Part shown: piece after piece, positions 37,420-46,739 of the stretch
How positions within the stretch are numbered: the stretch's first letter is position 1
How the letters are laid out: the number at the start of each line of letters is the position of its first letter
Assembly: GCA_947259225.1 (NCBI GenBank)
Contig: CAMYLK010000004.1
Coordinates: 1 to 64,000, forward strand
Source: an uncultured Desulfobulbaceae bacterium
GTDB lineage: Bacteria > Desulfobacterota > Desulfobulbia > Desulfobulbales > Desulfobulbaceae
Direction of reading: 5' to 3'
Length of the DNA: 64,000 nucleotides
Position numbers and translations under genes: made by a program
Notes under the pieces: model-generated
The model's database searches: none
What the model was told of the DNA's origin: nothing
What the model saw: only the letters and a program-made list of their open reading frames with translations

Positions 37420-38208
37420 ATGGAAGACCGCCAGCCTGGTGAAAAAAGTGAAAGCGGTTTCTCTGCAGGGGTTTTTCTCGTGGACAAGCCCAGTGGTGCA
37501 AGCTCTTTTTCATTGGTTCGCCATGTTCGCCGCCTGCTTGGTATCAAAAAGGTTGGCCATGCTGGCACGCTTGACCCGTTTGCAACCGGCCTGCTGATTA
37601 TCTGTGCCGGCCGACCGGCCACCCGCCTGATTGAGCGGTTTATGGCCGGGAGGAAAAAATACCGGGCTGTTCTGCAGCTTGGAGTTGAGACAGACACTAT
37701 GGACCCGGAGGGCAAGGTTGTCAGGACTGCCCCGGTTCCTGATTTGACAGAGGAGGCTATTCAGAACTGTCTGAAGATGTTTACAGGCAGGCTGAAACAG
37801 GTGCCGCCCCCTTTTTCAGCTGTAAAGTACAAGGGGAAACCCCTGTATCATTATGCGAGAAAAGGGATAACAATTACCAAAGATCCTCGAGAGATTGAAA
37901 TATTTTCTCTTGAATTCTGCAGTTATGACTCGCAGAGCCACAGACTTGACTTTGAGGTAACGTGCACCCGTGGCACCTATATACGTGTTTTGGCATCTGA
38001 TATAGGGCGTCAGTTGGGTTGCGGGGCGTACCTGATAGAGCTCAGGCGTCTTGACAGCGGGAAGTTTTCGGTGGCTGACAGCCTGCCCGGAGATGTTTTA
38101 ACTGGTCCTGATGGTCTCCAGCGCCTGACGGCTGGTATGATCTCGATCGATAAGGCTCTTGCTATGCTTGACGACCGGGAAGGGTCCTCCCGTGAAGAAG
38201 TTGGATAA
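37420..38208 (+). CDS. truB: tRNA pseudouridine(55) synthase
   Basis: The 262-residue protein carries motif GHAGTLDPFATGLL with the catalytic aspartate near residue 48, KKYRAVLQLGVETDTMDPEG near 76 and the TCTRGTYIRVLASDIG loop near 185. It modifies U55 in the T loop of tRNAs. It starts 3 bp after the nrnA stop. Confidence 0.96.
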   Translation: MEDRQPGEKSESGFSAGVFLVDKPSGASSFSLVRHVRRLLGIKKVGHAGTLDPFATGLLIICAGRPATRLIERFMAGRKKYRAVLQLGVETDTMDPEGKVVRTAPVPDLTEEAIQNCLKMFTGRLKQVPPPFSAVKYKGKPLYHYARKGITITKDPREIEIFSLEFCSYDSQSHRLDFEVTCTRGTYIRVLASDIGRQLGCGAYLIELRRLDSGKFSVADSLPGDVLTGPDGLQRLTAGMISIDKALAMLDDREGSSREEVG

Positions 38209-38400
38209 TAAATACTGGCCTTACCGTAAAATTTGAGCGGTTGTGCCTGTTTGTTTCAGTTGAATGTTTTTCATTCAATGGTATAGAGTGGAGACATAAT
38301 TATAGGTATTGTGAAAAGGTATGAAAACAACGGGTAATAGTTGTAGCTATGTGAATTATCATAGTCCTCGTTTACTCTTTTAGGCTTTTTACGAATTTAT

Positions 38401-38406
38401 TATAAT
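38401..38406 (+). promoter_or_regulatory. Consensus -10 box upstream of rpsO
   Basis: TATAAT lies 34 bp before the rpsO start, in a 230-bp gap after truB. No convincing -35 is seen. Upstream there is a perfect TTGAATG-TTTTT-CATTCAA hairpin (about 38260-38280). rpsO probably has its own promoter in addition to read-through. Confidence 0.4.
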
Positions 38407-38439
38407 TCTGACCAAGTGAACAGAAGATGGAGGTGCGTT

Positions 38440-38709
38440 GTGGCACAGAACACAGTAAAGAAAAAAGAAATAATTGAAAAATTCAAAACCCACGATACTG
38501 ATACCGGTTCGTCTGAGGTTCAGATTGCTTTGCTTTCTGACCGGATTACTTATCTGACGGACCATTTTCAGACTCACCAGAAGGATCATCATTCCCGCCG
38601 TGGACTGCTCAAGCTGGTTGGTCAGCGCCGCAGCCTTCTGAACTATCTGAAGACAAAGGATATCAACAAGTATCGTACCCTGATTAAAGATCTTGGGATC
38701 CGCAAGTAA
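38440..38709 (+). CDS. rpsO: 30S ribosomal protein S15
   Basis: GTG 38440 gives exactly 89 residues, the standard length, with GGAGG six bases upstream. The conserved [20 protein letters not shown] and [22 protein letters not shown] segments are present. S15 binds the central domain of 16S rRNA. The upstream in-frame GTG at 38416 would add eight residues and is rejected. Confidence 0.97.
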   Translation: MAQNTVKKKEIIEKFKTHDTDTGSSEVQIALLSDRITYLTDHFQTHQKDHHSRRGLLKLVGQRRSLLNYLKTKDINKYRTLIKDLGIRK

Positions 38710-38971
38710 GGAAAAAATGTTTCTGCGCTTCCTCTCGGAGAGTAAGCAGGTTTCCTTACACAGCTATCAATCTCCCTGAAAAGGAATGTTGGGTTTGATA
38801 CGGTCGGTTTTACCTCCTGCACCGTTAAACAGGGGTGTGTCAGCAAGCGTTCGGTAAGAGAGCGGTGAAGTGATACAGAAGAAAACAGAACCCGATGGGC
38901 GGGCTCTGTGGAAAGGCCTTCATTGAGAGAAGGCAAAGCGTTCCGAGCGCTTATGATTGCAAGGAGTTTGC
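38710..38971 (+). promoter_or_regulatory. rpsO-pnp intergenic leader with several hairpins
   Basis: No gene is seen in these 262 bp. Hairpin-forming segments include CAGAACCCG/CGGGCTCTG (38886-38908), AAGGCCTTC...GAGAAGGC (38913-38936) and AGCG/CGCT (38938-38950). rpsO-pnp leaders are commonly cut by RNase III for pnp autocontrol, and the same may hold here. Confidence 0.5.
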
Positions 38972-41059
38972 ATGTATAAGAAAGTAGAGATCGAGATCGG
39001 AGGTAAAGCGATTACCTTCGAGACCGGCAAATTAGCTAAACAGACCGACGGTTCAGTTGTCGTCACCTGTGGTGACACAATGGTTCTGGTAACAGCCGTT
39101 GCAGAAAAAAAATCAAAAAACATGGGGTTTCTACCCCTGACAATCGAATATCAGGAACGCATGTATGCTGCCGGACGTATTCCTGGCAGTTATTTCCGCC
39201 GTGAGATCGGCCGGCCCAGTGAAAAAGAGGTGCTGACCTGCCGTCTTACGGACAGGCCCCTTCGCCCGCTTTTTCCTGAAGGATACATGTGCGAGACCCA
39301 GATAATTACCACGGTCTTCTCTGCAGACCCTGAAGTTGACCCGGATATCCTGGCCATGAACGGTGCCTCTTTTGCACTGTCCATATCAGATATTCCGTGG
39401 AACGGGCCAATTGCTGCGGCACGAGTTGGTTACATTGATGGGGAGTATGTGCTCAACCCCGCCACCAGCCAGCTGGAAAAATCAGCCCTGGACCTGGTCA
39501 TTGCCGGAACGAAGAGTGCGGTGGTAATGGTTGAGGGACGTTCAGGAGAATTGAGCGAAGATGTAATCCTTGATGCCATATTCTTTGCCCATCAGGGTAT
39601 CCAGCCAATTATTGATATGCAAAACCAGGTTCGTGATGAGATCGGCAAGCCCAAGCGAAAGGTTGAGCCGCCGGTTGTCAATGAGCCACTCAAGGCCAGG
39701 GTCGAGGAACTGGCAGCAGCCGGAATGGAAGCCGTGGTAACGACCGTGGACAAGATGGAGCGCTACGGGAAATATGATGAGCTGAAAGCTTCGGTGCTGG
39801 ATCAGATCGACGAGGAGATGTACGAGAGCGAGTCGGAAGTTTCCGAGCTGCTCGGTGATTACAAGAAAAACCTCATGCGTGGCCGCATCGTTAATGAAGG
39901 TCAGCGGATCGACGGACGTTCATTTGACGAAGTCAGGCCGATCAGCTGTGAAGTCGGTACCCTTCCAAGGGCCCATGGCTCTGCACTTTTTACCCGCGGT
40001 GAGACCCAGGCCATGGTTATCGGTACCCTGGGCAGCGAACGGGACGAGCAGCACCTGGAAGGTCTGAAAGGAGATGTGTATCGTAATTTCATGCTTCATT
40101 ATAACTTTCCTCCCTTTTGTGTGGGTGAGGTTCGTTTCCTGCGCGGCCCCAGTCGCCGTGACATAGGACATGGCAATCTCGCCAGGAGAGGAATACAGGC
40201 AGTACTTCCCGATGGAGAGAGCTTTCCTTATACCATGCGTGTTGTTTCCGAGGTGCTGGAATCGAACGGTTCATCCTCAATGGCAACGGTTTGCGGGGCC
40301 AGTATGGCTCTGATGGATGCAGGTGTGCCTCTGAAGGCTCCTGTTTCAGGCGTTGCCATGGGCCTGATCAAGGAAGGCGACAAGGTTGTGGTCCTGAGTG
40401 ATATACTCGGAGATGAGGACCATCTCGGCGACATGGACTTCAAAGTGGTTGGTACCAGCAACGGGATCACCTCCCTGCAGATGGATATCAAGATCGACGG
40501 AGTTGATCGTGAGATTATGTCCCAAGCGTTGGCTCAGGCACGCGATGGTCGTCAACACATCCTTGGAAAGATGGAAGAGGCTATCACTGCTCCTCGCCAG
40601 GATGTTTCAGAACATGCTCCAAAATATATTACTATCAAAATTCATCCGGACAAGATCCGCGATATCATAGGCCCTGGCGGAAAGATCATCAGGGAAATGA
40701 GCTCCGAGTTTGATGCCAAGATCGATGTGGATGATGACGGTACAGTCAAGATTTTCTGCAGTAATGACGTCTCAGCTAAGGCTTTGAAGACACGTATTGA
40801 AGAAATTACGGCAGTACCGGAGGTCGGGAAGGTCTACGAGGGGGAAGTCAAGACCATAAAGGATTTTGGCGCCTTTGTTCAGATCCTTCCAGGTACGGAT
40901 GGCATGGTCCATATTTCAGAGCTGGCCCATCACAGGGTCAACAAGGTGACCGACATCCTCAAGGAAGGTGAAATGGTCAAGGTTAAGGTCATTGAAGTAG
41001 ATAATCGCGGCCGTATCCGGTTAAGCCGGAAAGCAATACTTGATGAGAATCAAGAGTAA
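38972..41059 (+). CDS. pnp: Polyribonucleotide nucleotidyltransferase (PNPase)
   Basis: The 695-residue PNPase starts at ATG 38972, behind AAGGAG, rather than at 38957. It has two RNase PH-like domains (first with GSYFRREIGRPSEKEVLTCRLTDRPLRPLFP, second with RDIGHGNLARRG and GDEDHLGDMDFKV), a KH domain (IGPGGKIIREM near 558) and a C-terminal S1 domain (GDVYEGEVKTIKDFGAFVQ-like, near 620-690). It is a phosphorolytic 3'-5' exonuclease of the RNA degradosome. Confidence 0.97.
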   Translation: MYKKVEIEIGGKAITFETGKLAKQTDGSVVVTCGDTMVLVTAVAEKKSKNMGFLPLTIEYQERMYAAGRIPGSYFRREIGRPSEKEVLTCRLTDRPLRPLFPEGYMCETQIITTVFSADPEVDPDILAMNGASFALSISDIPWNGPIAAARVGYIDGEYVLNPATSQLEKSALDLVIAGTKSAVVMVEGRSGELSEDVILDAIFFAHQGIQPIIDMQNQVRDEIGKPKRKVEPPVVNEPLKARVEELAAAGMEAVVTTVDKMERYGKYDELKASVLDQIDEEMYESESEVSELLGDYKKNLMRGRIVNEGQRIDGRSFDEVRPISCEVGTLPRAHGSALFTRGETQAMVIGTLGSERDEQHLEGLKGDVYRNFMLHYNFPPFCVGEVRFLRGPSRRDIGHGNLARRGIQAVLPDGESFPYTMRVVSEVLESNGSSSMATVCGASMALMDAGVPLKAPVSGVAMGLIKEGDKVVVLSDILGDEDHLGDMDFKVVGTSNGITSLQMDIKIDGVDREIMSQALAQARDGRQHILGKMEEAITAPRQDVSEHAPKYITIKIHPDKIRDIIGPGGKIIREMSSEFDAKIDVDDDGTVKIFCSNDVSAKALKTRIEEITAVPEVGKVYEGEVKTIKDFGAFVQILPGTDGMVHISELAHHRVNKVTDILKEGEMVKVKVIEVDNRGRIRLSRKAILDENQE

Positions 41060-41081
41060 TACTAATATTATGTTCATTATG

Positions 41082-41118
41082 AGCCGGTTTCTCCACGCTG
41101 AGAACCGGCTTTTTTTTT
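41082..41118 (+). terminator. Rho-independent terminator after pnp
   Basis: AGCCGGTT (41082-41089) pairs with AACCGGCT (41103-41110) and is followed by a run of nine T. Confidence 0.9.
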
Positions 41119-41137
41119 AACTACTTGGAGAACTGCC

Positions 41138-41593
41138 ATGCTTAAGGTGGATGTTCAGTTTACCTGGCTTGATCCGGAACGATCAGGCGACCTGAGTCTC
41201 CCGCGTTACGAATCTGAGCAGGCTGCCGGTATGGACGTGGGCGCTGCTGTAGAGGAACCGGTAACCATTGAGCCGGGCGATATCATACTCATTCCCACAG
41301 GGTTTGCAGTGGCTCTGCCTCCAAATTACGAAATCCAGGTTCGTCCACGTTCAGGCCTTGCAGTGAAAAAAGGGATAACCATCATCAACACACCGGGAAC
41401 AATTGATGCCGATTACCGGGGAGAAATCAAGGTCGGCCTGATCAATCATGGCAAGGAACCTTTTACAATATCCCGGGGTGATCGGATCGCCCAGATAATT
41501 GTTGCACCGGTCTGCCAGGCAACATTGGAAGTTGTTGGCAGCCTGGAAGTGACTGGGCGCGGTTCCGGCGGTTTTGGTCATACCGGTGTATAA
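41138..41593 (+). CDS. dut: dUTP diphosphatase
   Basis: The 151-residue trimeric dUTPase has the motifs [10 protein letters not shown] (1), [12 protein letters not shown] (2), [17 protein letters not shown] (3), GDRIAQIIV (4) and the C-terminal [12 protein letters not shown] (5) all present. It hydrolyses dUTP to dUMP and pyrophosphate, supplying thymidylate synthesis and excluding uracil from DNA. It is the first gene after the pnp terminator. Confidence 0.96.
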   Translation: MLKVDVQFTWLDPERSGDLSLPRYESEQAAGMDVGAAVEEPVTIEPGDIILIPTGFAVALPPNYEIQVRPRSGLAVKKGITIINTPGTIDADYRGEIKVGLINHGKEPFTISRGDRIAQIIVAPVCQATLEVVGSLEVTGRGSGGFGHTGV

Positions 41594-41626
41594 CTGCTGA
41601 TCAAGATATTTTCCGGGCATACAAGA

Positions 41627-42403
41627 ATGAAAGTTTGTGTTCTAGGCAGCGGCAGCAAGGGCAACTGCACATTGGTAGAGTCAGGAAATACCAGTCTCCT
41701 CATTGATGCCGGCTTTTCAGGACTCGAAATCAGCCGGCGGCTGGAGTCCATCGGACGTGACCTCGAAACGGTCACCGCTATCATTGTCACCCATGAGCAC
41801 AATGATCACATCAGCGGCGTCGGTGTTGTGTCACGGCGCGGCAGAATTCCGGTTTATGCAAACATGGCAACGCACCTGGCGGCTGAACGGAGAGTGGGAA
41901 AACTGTTTTCCCGGCTTGAATTTGGGAATGGAGAGGAGTTTGAAATAGGTAATTTACGGGTGTATCCTTTTGCAGTCTCCCATGACACGGTTGACCCGGT
42001 TGGATATGTTGTCTCAGATGGAAAAAACAGCGTGGGGTACTGCACTGATACGGGTAAGGTTACAACCCTGATCGAATACCACCTCAGACGCTGTGACGTG
42101 CTTGTTCTTGAAAGCAACCATGACCCCAAGATGCTGCGTGAAGGGCCCTATCCTATCCATCTCCAACAGAGGGTCGGGTCAAATCAAGGCCACCTGGCCA
42201 ATGAAGACGCCGGCAAGCTCCTGCAAAAACTTGCCGGTAAATCATCTCTGAATCATGTTGTTCTGGCTCACCTGAGTGAAGTCAACAACCTGCCTGAACT
42301 GGCCATGAAGTCTGCCGGAAAATATCTTGGACAGTATGCGGAATGTATTGAGGTTGTACCTGCCACCCAGAACAAACCGGCTCCTGTAATAACCCTCCCT
42401 TGA
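41627..42403 (+). CDS. MBL-fold metallohydrolase, YycJ/WalJ-like
   Basis: The 258-residue metallo-beta-lactamase-fold protein opens with VLGSGSKGNCTLVESGNTSLLIDAG and has metal motif THEHNDHISG near 53. GYCTDTGKV near 140 and LVLESNHDPKML near 160 are typical of the YycJ/WalJ branch, thought to act on nucleic acid. It follows dut by 33 bp. Confidence 0.9.
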   Translation: MKVCVLGSGSKGNCTLVESGNTSLLIDAGFSGLEISRRLESIGRDLETVTAIIVTHEHNDHISGVGVVSRRGRIPVYANMATHLAAERRVGKLFSRLEFGNGEEFEIGNLRVYPFAVSHDTVDPVGYVVSDGKNSVGYCTDTGKVTTLIEYHLRRCDVLVLESNHDPKMLREGPYPIHLQQRVGSNQGHLANEDAGKLLQKLAGKSSLNHVVLAHLSEVNNLPELAMKSAGKYLGQYAECIEVVPATQNKPAPVITLP

Positions 42404-42897
42404 AATGAAATCAGGTCTATAAGTGGAAAATATAAGAATCAGGAGGAGCAGCTTTAAACGGAGTTATGTACCCTTAATGAAAAGAGTCTGCTGTAAATTG
42501 GACTATATTGTTTGCTTTACATAAAATTCAAAACGGCTCTCTGGTCCAAGTCAGAGTTGTTACTCGCTGCCAATACAAATATTATTATTCATTTTCTTTG
42601 TTTGCCAAAAGAAAACGAGCGTCGTGTGGTCTTGCCACACCACTACAGAAAAGGCACCTGTGTCATTTGGCCCTGAGGACTTCGTTGTGCTCCTCAAAGC
42701 TGCTGGGATTTTAAAAACTCGCGGAGTTTATGCCCGAATGGGTGCTCAAACAGCATAAAATCCTTTCCCAGCATCTTTTGCGGTGCTCACCAAATGACAA
42801 TGGGATTACTTAATAAGCCCCTGAAGGGTTAACTAAAACCACGATCTTGGGACCTGATTTTACTGAAAACCTTCGGCCTCCAGCCTCTAAACCTGTT
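42404..42897. other. Non-coding gap between walJ and xerD
   Basis: These 494 bp hold the palindromic element at 42661-42799 and otherwise AT-rich sequence. A short reading frame across 42508-42714 looks like frame noise through the repeat. No promoter or RNA gene was recognised. Confidence 0.6.
42661..42799. repeat. Imperfect palindromic element (probable dispersed repeat)
   Basis: The outer arms TGTCATTTGG (42661-42670) and CCAAATGACA (42790-42799) are perfect inverted repeats. An inner pair, GCTGGGATTTTA (42702-42713) with TAAAATCCTTTCCCAGC (42756-42772), and a GCCC/GGGT centre make the whole 139 bp foldable into one long hairpin. It looks like an intergenic dispersed repeat. Only one copy is in this window. 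Confidence 0.6.
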
Positions 42898-43824
42898 TTA
42901 CCCCCTTGGATGAAATCGCTGATGCGTTGATTTGAGACGCCCAGTGTCGATTTTGGTGTAGATTTGAGTGGTTGAAATGTCTGAATGGCCGAGCATCATC
43001 TGTACGGCCCGCAGATCAGCACCTCCCGCAAGCAGGTGCGTGGCAAAGGAGTGGCGCAGCATATGCGGACTTATCCGCTGGCGGATCCCGGCATTGACCG
43101 CGATGGTGTTGATTATTTGCCAGAACCGCGCCCTGGTCATGGCTGTGCCCCTGTTGCTCAGGAAAAGGTAGGGGCTTGATTTTTTTTTCATCAGGGCAGG
43201 TCGACCCTGTTCAAGATAATCCGATATTCGCCTTCCAGCAATTCCTCCAAACGGAACGATTCGTTCCTTGTTGCCCTTACCCATGATGCGCGCATGACAG
43301 CTGGTCAGGTTACAGTTGTTCACCGGTAGCAGAACAAGTTCTGAAACACGCATCCCTGTTGCATACAAGAGATAAAGCATGGCATAGTCCCGGAGGACAT
43401 GAGGTGTTTTCTGCACCGGAACTTCCAAAAGCCTGTCGATCTCTATAATGTTCAGGGCCTTGGGAAGGCTCAGGCCTGTTTTTGGGGAGTCAATATCGGA
43501 AACCGGGTTTACTGTGATTTCTTTGTCCCGTAGCAGGAATTCAAAAAAAGACCTGAGCGCGGCAAGTCGGCGGGCATTACTGCGGGAACTGATTTTTCGA
43601 CGATGACAGTGACGTAAAAATTTGCGGATATGTTCACTGGTAATTCCAGAGGGGCGACTGATCTTTTTTCCGTTAATGAAGTCGAAAAAAAAACGCAGGT
43701 CCGACCCGTAGGAATTAACCGTATTGTGGGAAAGCCGTCTTTCGGCAATGAGGTAATGCAGGAAACGATCGAGAGAAGTGGTGAAAAGTTGTCTGCTCAG
43801 GGGATTAGTTCGGTAAATTTACAT
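42898..43824 (-). CDS. xerD: XerD-type tyrosine recombinase with a defective start
   Basis: An open frame of about 306 codons encodes a full Xer recombinase. The N-terminal SAM-like core-binding domain contains LSHNTVNSYGSDLRFFF and SSRSNARRLAALRSFFEFL. The catalytic domain has R in ATGMRVSELV, K in GKGNKER, HMLRHSFATHLL, LGHSDISTTQIYT with the nucleophile tyrosine, and a final HPRG. No ATG, GTG or TTG opens the frame ahead of a TTG at 43428. The only ATG (43822-43824) is followed directly by TAA (43819-43821), then uninterrupted coding sequence. Either CAA mutated to TAA, or an unusual start (ATT 43818 or CTG 43800) is used. From TTG 43428 only the 176-residue catalytic half would be made. 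It lies just past the rpsU terminator. Confidence 0.8.
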
Positions 43825-43826
43825 GG

Positions 43827-43874
43827 TAAAAAAACTTCAAAGCCTGCGGGTCGAAACCGGCAGGCTTTGAAGTT
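43827..43874 (-). terminator. Strong rho-independent terminator of rpsU
   Basis: A perfect 15-bp stem (43833-43847 with 43860-43874) overlaps the rpsU stop codon and is followed on the minus strand by seven T. It separates rpsU from the xerD-type gene. Confidence 0.95.
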
Positions 43875-44067
43875 ACATTCTGTTTTTCATACGATTAAAC
43901 TTGCGAAGTTTACGTAGAGCTTCTGCGCTTTTGCGACGTTTTTTAACACTCGGTTTTTCGTAGTATTCACGTCGTTTAAGCTCACGTTTGATTCCGTCTA
44001 TCTGCAGCTTTTTTTTCAGCTGACGGATAGCGTACTCAAGGTCGCCCTTTACTTCTACTTCAATCAT
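43873..44067 (-). CDS. rpsU: 30S ribosomal protein S21
   Basis: The 64-residue basic protein has EVEVKGDLEYAIRQLKKKL and a KRREYYEKPSVKKRRKSAEALRK-type tail. S21 sits near the anti-Shine-Dalgarno region of 16S rRNA. It is monocistronic with a strong terminator. Confidence 0.96.
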   Translation of the reverse strand: MIEVEVKGDLEYAIRQLKKKLQIDGIKRELKRREYYEKPSVKKRRKSAEALRKLRKFNRMKNRM

Positions 44068-44186
44068 AAAAAATCACATCCTTTGATTTGCTGTTGACGT
44101 TTGATTCCGTCTGGTTAGTAAAATATTTAATTTATTCTGAATGGCAGTCTTTGTCAAGGAAAACAGGGTTGGTCAGGAACCATGCA

Positions 44187-45563
44187 TTATGTTTCCGGGA
44201 AAATTTTTCCCGGGTTGAGGATGTTGTTGGGATCAAAGAGATTTTTGATTTTTTTCATAACCTCAAGGGCAGTCCGGTCTATTTCAACAGGGAGGAACTC
44301 TGATTTGGTTATGCCGATTCCGTGCTCTCCGGACAGGCTGCCGCCCAGGGCAACCACAAATTCAAAAAGCAGCTTTTTGGCCATTCGTCCATTTGTCAGC
44401 TCCACTTCATTCGTAATGTCAACCATGATATTGACATGAATGTTCCCGTCACCGGCATGACCGAAGGTGAGAATCGCCAGGTCGAGATCATTGGCTGTTT
44501 TTTCACAGAACCGTACAAGATCAGGTATTTTTGTACGTGGAACAACAACGTCTTCACTTATCTTATTCGGTTTGAGATTGAAAGACGCCGGCGAGATGGA
44601 TCTACGGGCCTGCCAGAGTTCGCTTCGCTCGTCATCGTCTTCTGTATACCTGTAGGCAGTGCCTCTGTCATTCAGGAATTTTACGACTTTTTGCTGTTGA
44701 TGCTGTACCTGGGATTCCGTTCCGTCGATCTCAAGAATTATCAGGGCACTGGTTGTGTCCGGGAGCAGGTCGGGTGTATGACTCCTGACAATGGAGATGG
44801 CTGTTTTGTCCATATACTCTAGCGTGCAGGGGATGATGCCGGCAGCGAGAATTTTGGACACCATCTCTGTTGCTTCAGGGAGCGAGGTAAAGGTAAGTAA
44901 AAAAGTTGTCTTGGATTCCGGTAAAGGAAGAAGCCTCAGCGTTAGTTTTGTAAAGATGCCCAAGGTACCTTCCGAGCCGATAAAAAGTCGAGTCAGGTCG
45001 TAGCCGACGACACTTTTTTCGGTGCGTACGCCGGTTTGTATTATTTCGCCGGTGGGCAGTACAGCTTCCAGTCCGATAACGTAGTCTTTTGTTACACCGT
45101 ACTTAACGGCACTCGGCCCTCCGGCACATTCGGCAGCGTTGCCGCCAATGGAACAGAACTTGAGGCTGGCAGGATCCGGCGGGTACATAAGGTTGTGTTT
45201 TTTCAGTTCATCCTGCAGGTCGCCCGTAATAACACCCGGTTCCACGATTGCGATCATGTTGTCGGGATCAATTTCAATTATCCGGTTCATCCTGCTTGTT
45301 ACCAGGACCAGGCCACCCTTAACAGGCAGGCTGCCGCCGGTCATTCCGCTCCCGGCACCCCGAGGGACAACAGGAAAATCATGCCGATTTGCCAACTGGA
45401 GAATCGCGCTTATTTGCTCAGCGGTTTCCGGAAAGGAAACACCATCGGGAAGAAAGATCTGCCCCGTTGCGTCATAGCTGTAACAGCTCAGTTCTTCAGG
45501 GTCGGTAAAAAGGGCACCGCTGCCGACAATACCTCTTAATTCGTGTATAATTGACTTGTTCAT
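44187..45563 (-). CDS. FAD-binding 2-hydroxyacid oxidase (GlcD/D-lactate dehydrogenase type)
   Basis: The 458-residue flavoprotein has the PCMH FAD-binding domain with PRGAGSGMTGGSLPVKGGLVLV near 75 and CSIGGNAAECAGGPSAVKYG near 135. The C-terminal FAD-oxidase domain follows, with FGHAGDGNIHVN near 365 and SLSGEHGIG near 410. Relatives oxidise glycolate or D-lactate. The usual iron-sulfur partner (GlcF-like) is absent nearby, so the electron acceptor is unknown. It is a single gene divergent from ddl. Confidence 0.9.
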   Translation of the reverse strand: MNKSIIHELRGIVGSGALFTDPEELSCYSYDATGQIFLPDGVSFPETAEQISAILQLANRHDFPVVPRGAGSGMTGGSLPVKGGLVLVTSRMNRIIEIDPDNMIAIVEPGVITGDLQDELKKHNLMYPPDPASLKFCSIGGNAAECAGGPSAVKYGVTKDYVIGLEAVLPTGEIIQTGVRTEKSVVGYDLTRLFIGSEGTLGIFTKLTLRLLPLPESKTTFLLTFTSLPEATEMVSKILAAGIIPCTLEYMDKTAISIVRSHTPDLLPDTTSALIILEIDGTESQVQHQQQKVVKFLNDRGTAYRYTEDDDERSELWQARRSISPASFNLKPNKISEDVVVPRTKIPDLVRFCEKTANDLDLAILTFGHAGDGNIHVNIMVDITNEVELTNGRMAKKLLFEFVVALGGSLSGEHGIGITKSEFLPVEIDRTALEVMKKIKNLFDPNNILNPGKIFPET

Positions 45564-45712
45564 AATTGTTAATGATACTGAAAAGAGACATTAGAAACCA
45601 TATTTTTTCAGAAAATCCTTGAAATTGCTGTTCATCGCAGCATGATGTACTTTACGAGACTGGAGACTGGAGTGTTGGAATTTATAAACATTGAAAATAT
45701 TACGGGGTAACT

Positions 45713-46639
45713 ATGAGCAAGTTGCGATTGGCGCTGATTGCCGGCGGAGTTTCAGGAGAGCGGGATGTTTCATTGAACGGGGCGGCCGGGGTTGAAAAAG
45801 CCCTTGACCCGCAAAAATATGAAGTGGTTCGCTATGACCCTGCCACCGACCTGCCAAAAATTGCCGCAGAGGCTGGCAGCATTGATGTTGCTTTTATTCT
45901 GCTCCACGGGATTCATGGTGAGGATGGAACCATGCAGGGCTTTCTTGAACTGTTGGACATCCCGTATCAGGGTGCCGGAGTTCTAGGCAGTGCTATGGCC
46001 ATGGACAAGAATCTGGCAAAAACAATGTATCGTTTGCATGGCCTTCCGGTTGCCGAGTGGGAAATGGCCAGTCCCAATGATATTCCAAATCCGCAAAGGC
46101 TGATGGACTCATTAAGGCTTCCTCTGGTCATTAAGCCAGTGCGCCAGGGGTCAAGCATCGGCATGACTATCGTCAGGGAATCAGGGCAACTATCCGGAGC
46201 CCTGACATTAGCGTTTGAACATGACAGCCAGGTAATGGTGGAGGAATTTATCAACGGCCGTGAGATTACGGTCGGAGTGATAGGAAACGATGATCTTGCA
46301 GCGTTGCCTCTTGTCGAGATCATCCCGGGTGAGCAATACGATTTTTTTGACTATGAAGCAAAATATAAACCCGGGGCCACCCTGGAAGTCTGTCCTGCCG
46401 AGGTCAGCGAGTCGGTCACCAGAAGAGCACAGGAGTACGGCCTCATTGCTCATCAGGCTTTGCAGCTTAGAGGATACAGCAGGACCGATATGATTGTCAG
46501 TGGAGATGACATAATTATACTTGAGACCAATACCATCCCGGGAATGACACCGACCAGCCTGCTTCCCCAGGCCGCAGAGAAGTTTGGCTTAAGTTTTTCC
46601 GCCCTGCTTGACAGGCTGATCGAACTTTCCTTGGAATGA
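45713..46639 (+). CDS. ddl: D-alanine--D-alanine ligase
   Basis: The 308-residue ATP-grasp ligase starts LALIAGGVSGERDVSLNGA and has LLHGIHGEDGTMQGFLELLDIPYQGAGVLGSAMAMDK-type sequence near 63-100. It also has KPVRQGSSIGMTIV near 142 and ETNTIPGMTPTSLLPQAA near 270. It makes the D-Ala-D-Ala dipeptide for peptidoglycan. It lies outside a mur cluster. Confidence 0.95.
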   Translation: MSKLRLALIAGGVSGERDVSLNGAAGVEKALDPQKYEVVRYDPATDLPKIAAEAGSIDVAFILLHGIHGEDGTMQGFLELLDIPYQGAGVLGSAMAMDKNLAKTMYRLHGLPVAEWEMASPNDIPNPQRLMDSLRLPLVIKPVRQGSSIGMTIVRESGQLSGALTLAFEHDSQVMVEEFINGREITVGVIGNDDLAALPLVEIIPGEQYDFFDYEAKYKPGATLEVCPAEVSESVTRRAQEYGLIAHQALQLRGYSRTDMIVSGDDIIILETNTIPGMTPTSLLPQAAEKFGLSFSALLDRLIELSLE

Positions 46640-46739
46640 TACACTTTCGCTCAAGTCAATTCAGCTGATTCGTTTAAACAGGTTTATAACAATTTGGTCT
46701 GTTGAATGTAATTGATGCGGTAGTAAGGGGGTACCTAGC

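Noticed and set aside
42508..42714. A 68-codon frame in the gap after walJ
   Set aside because: It runs into the palindromic element and has no start signal. It is treated as frame noise in a repeat.
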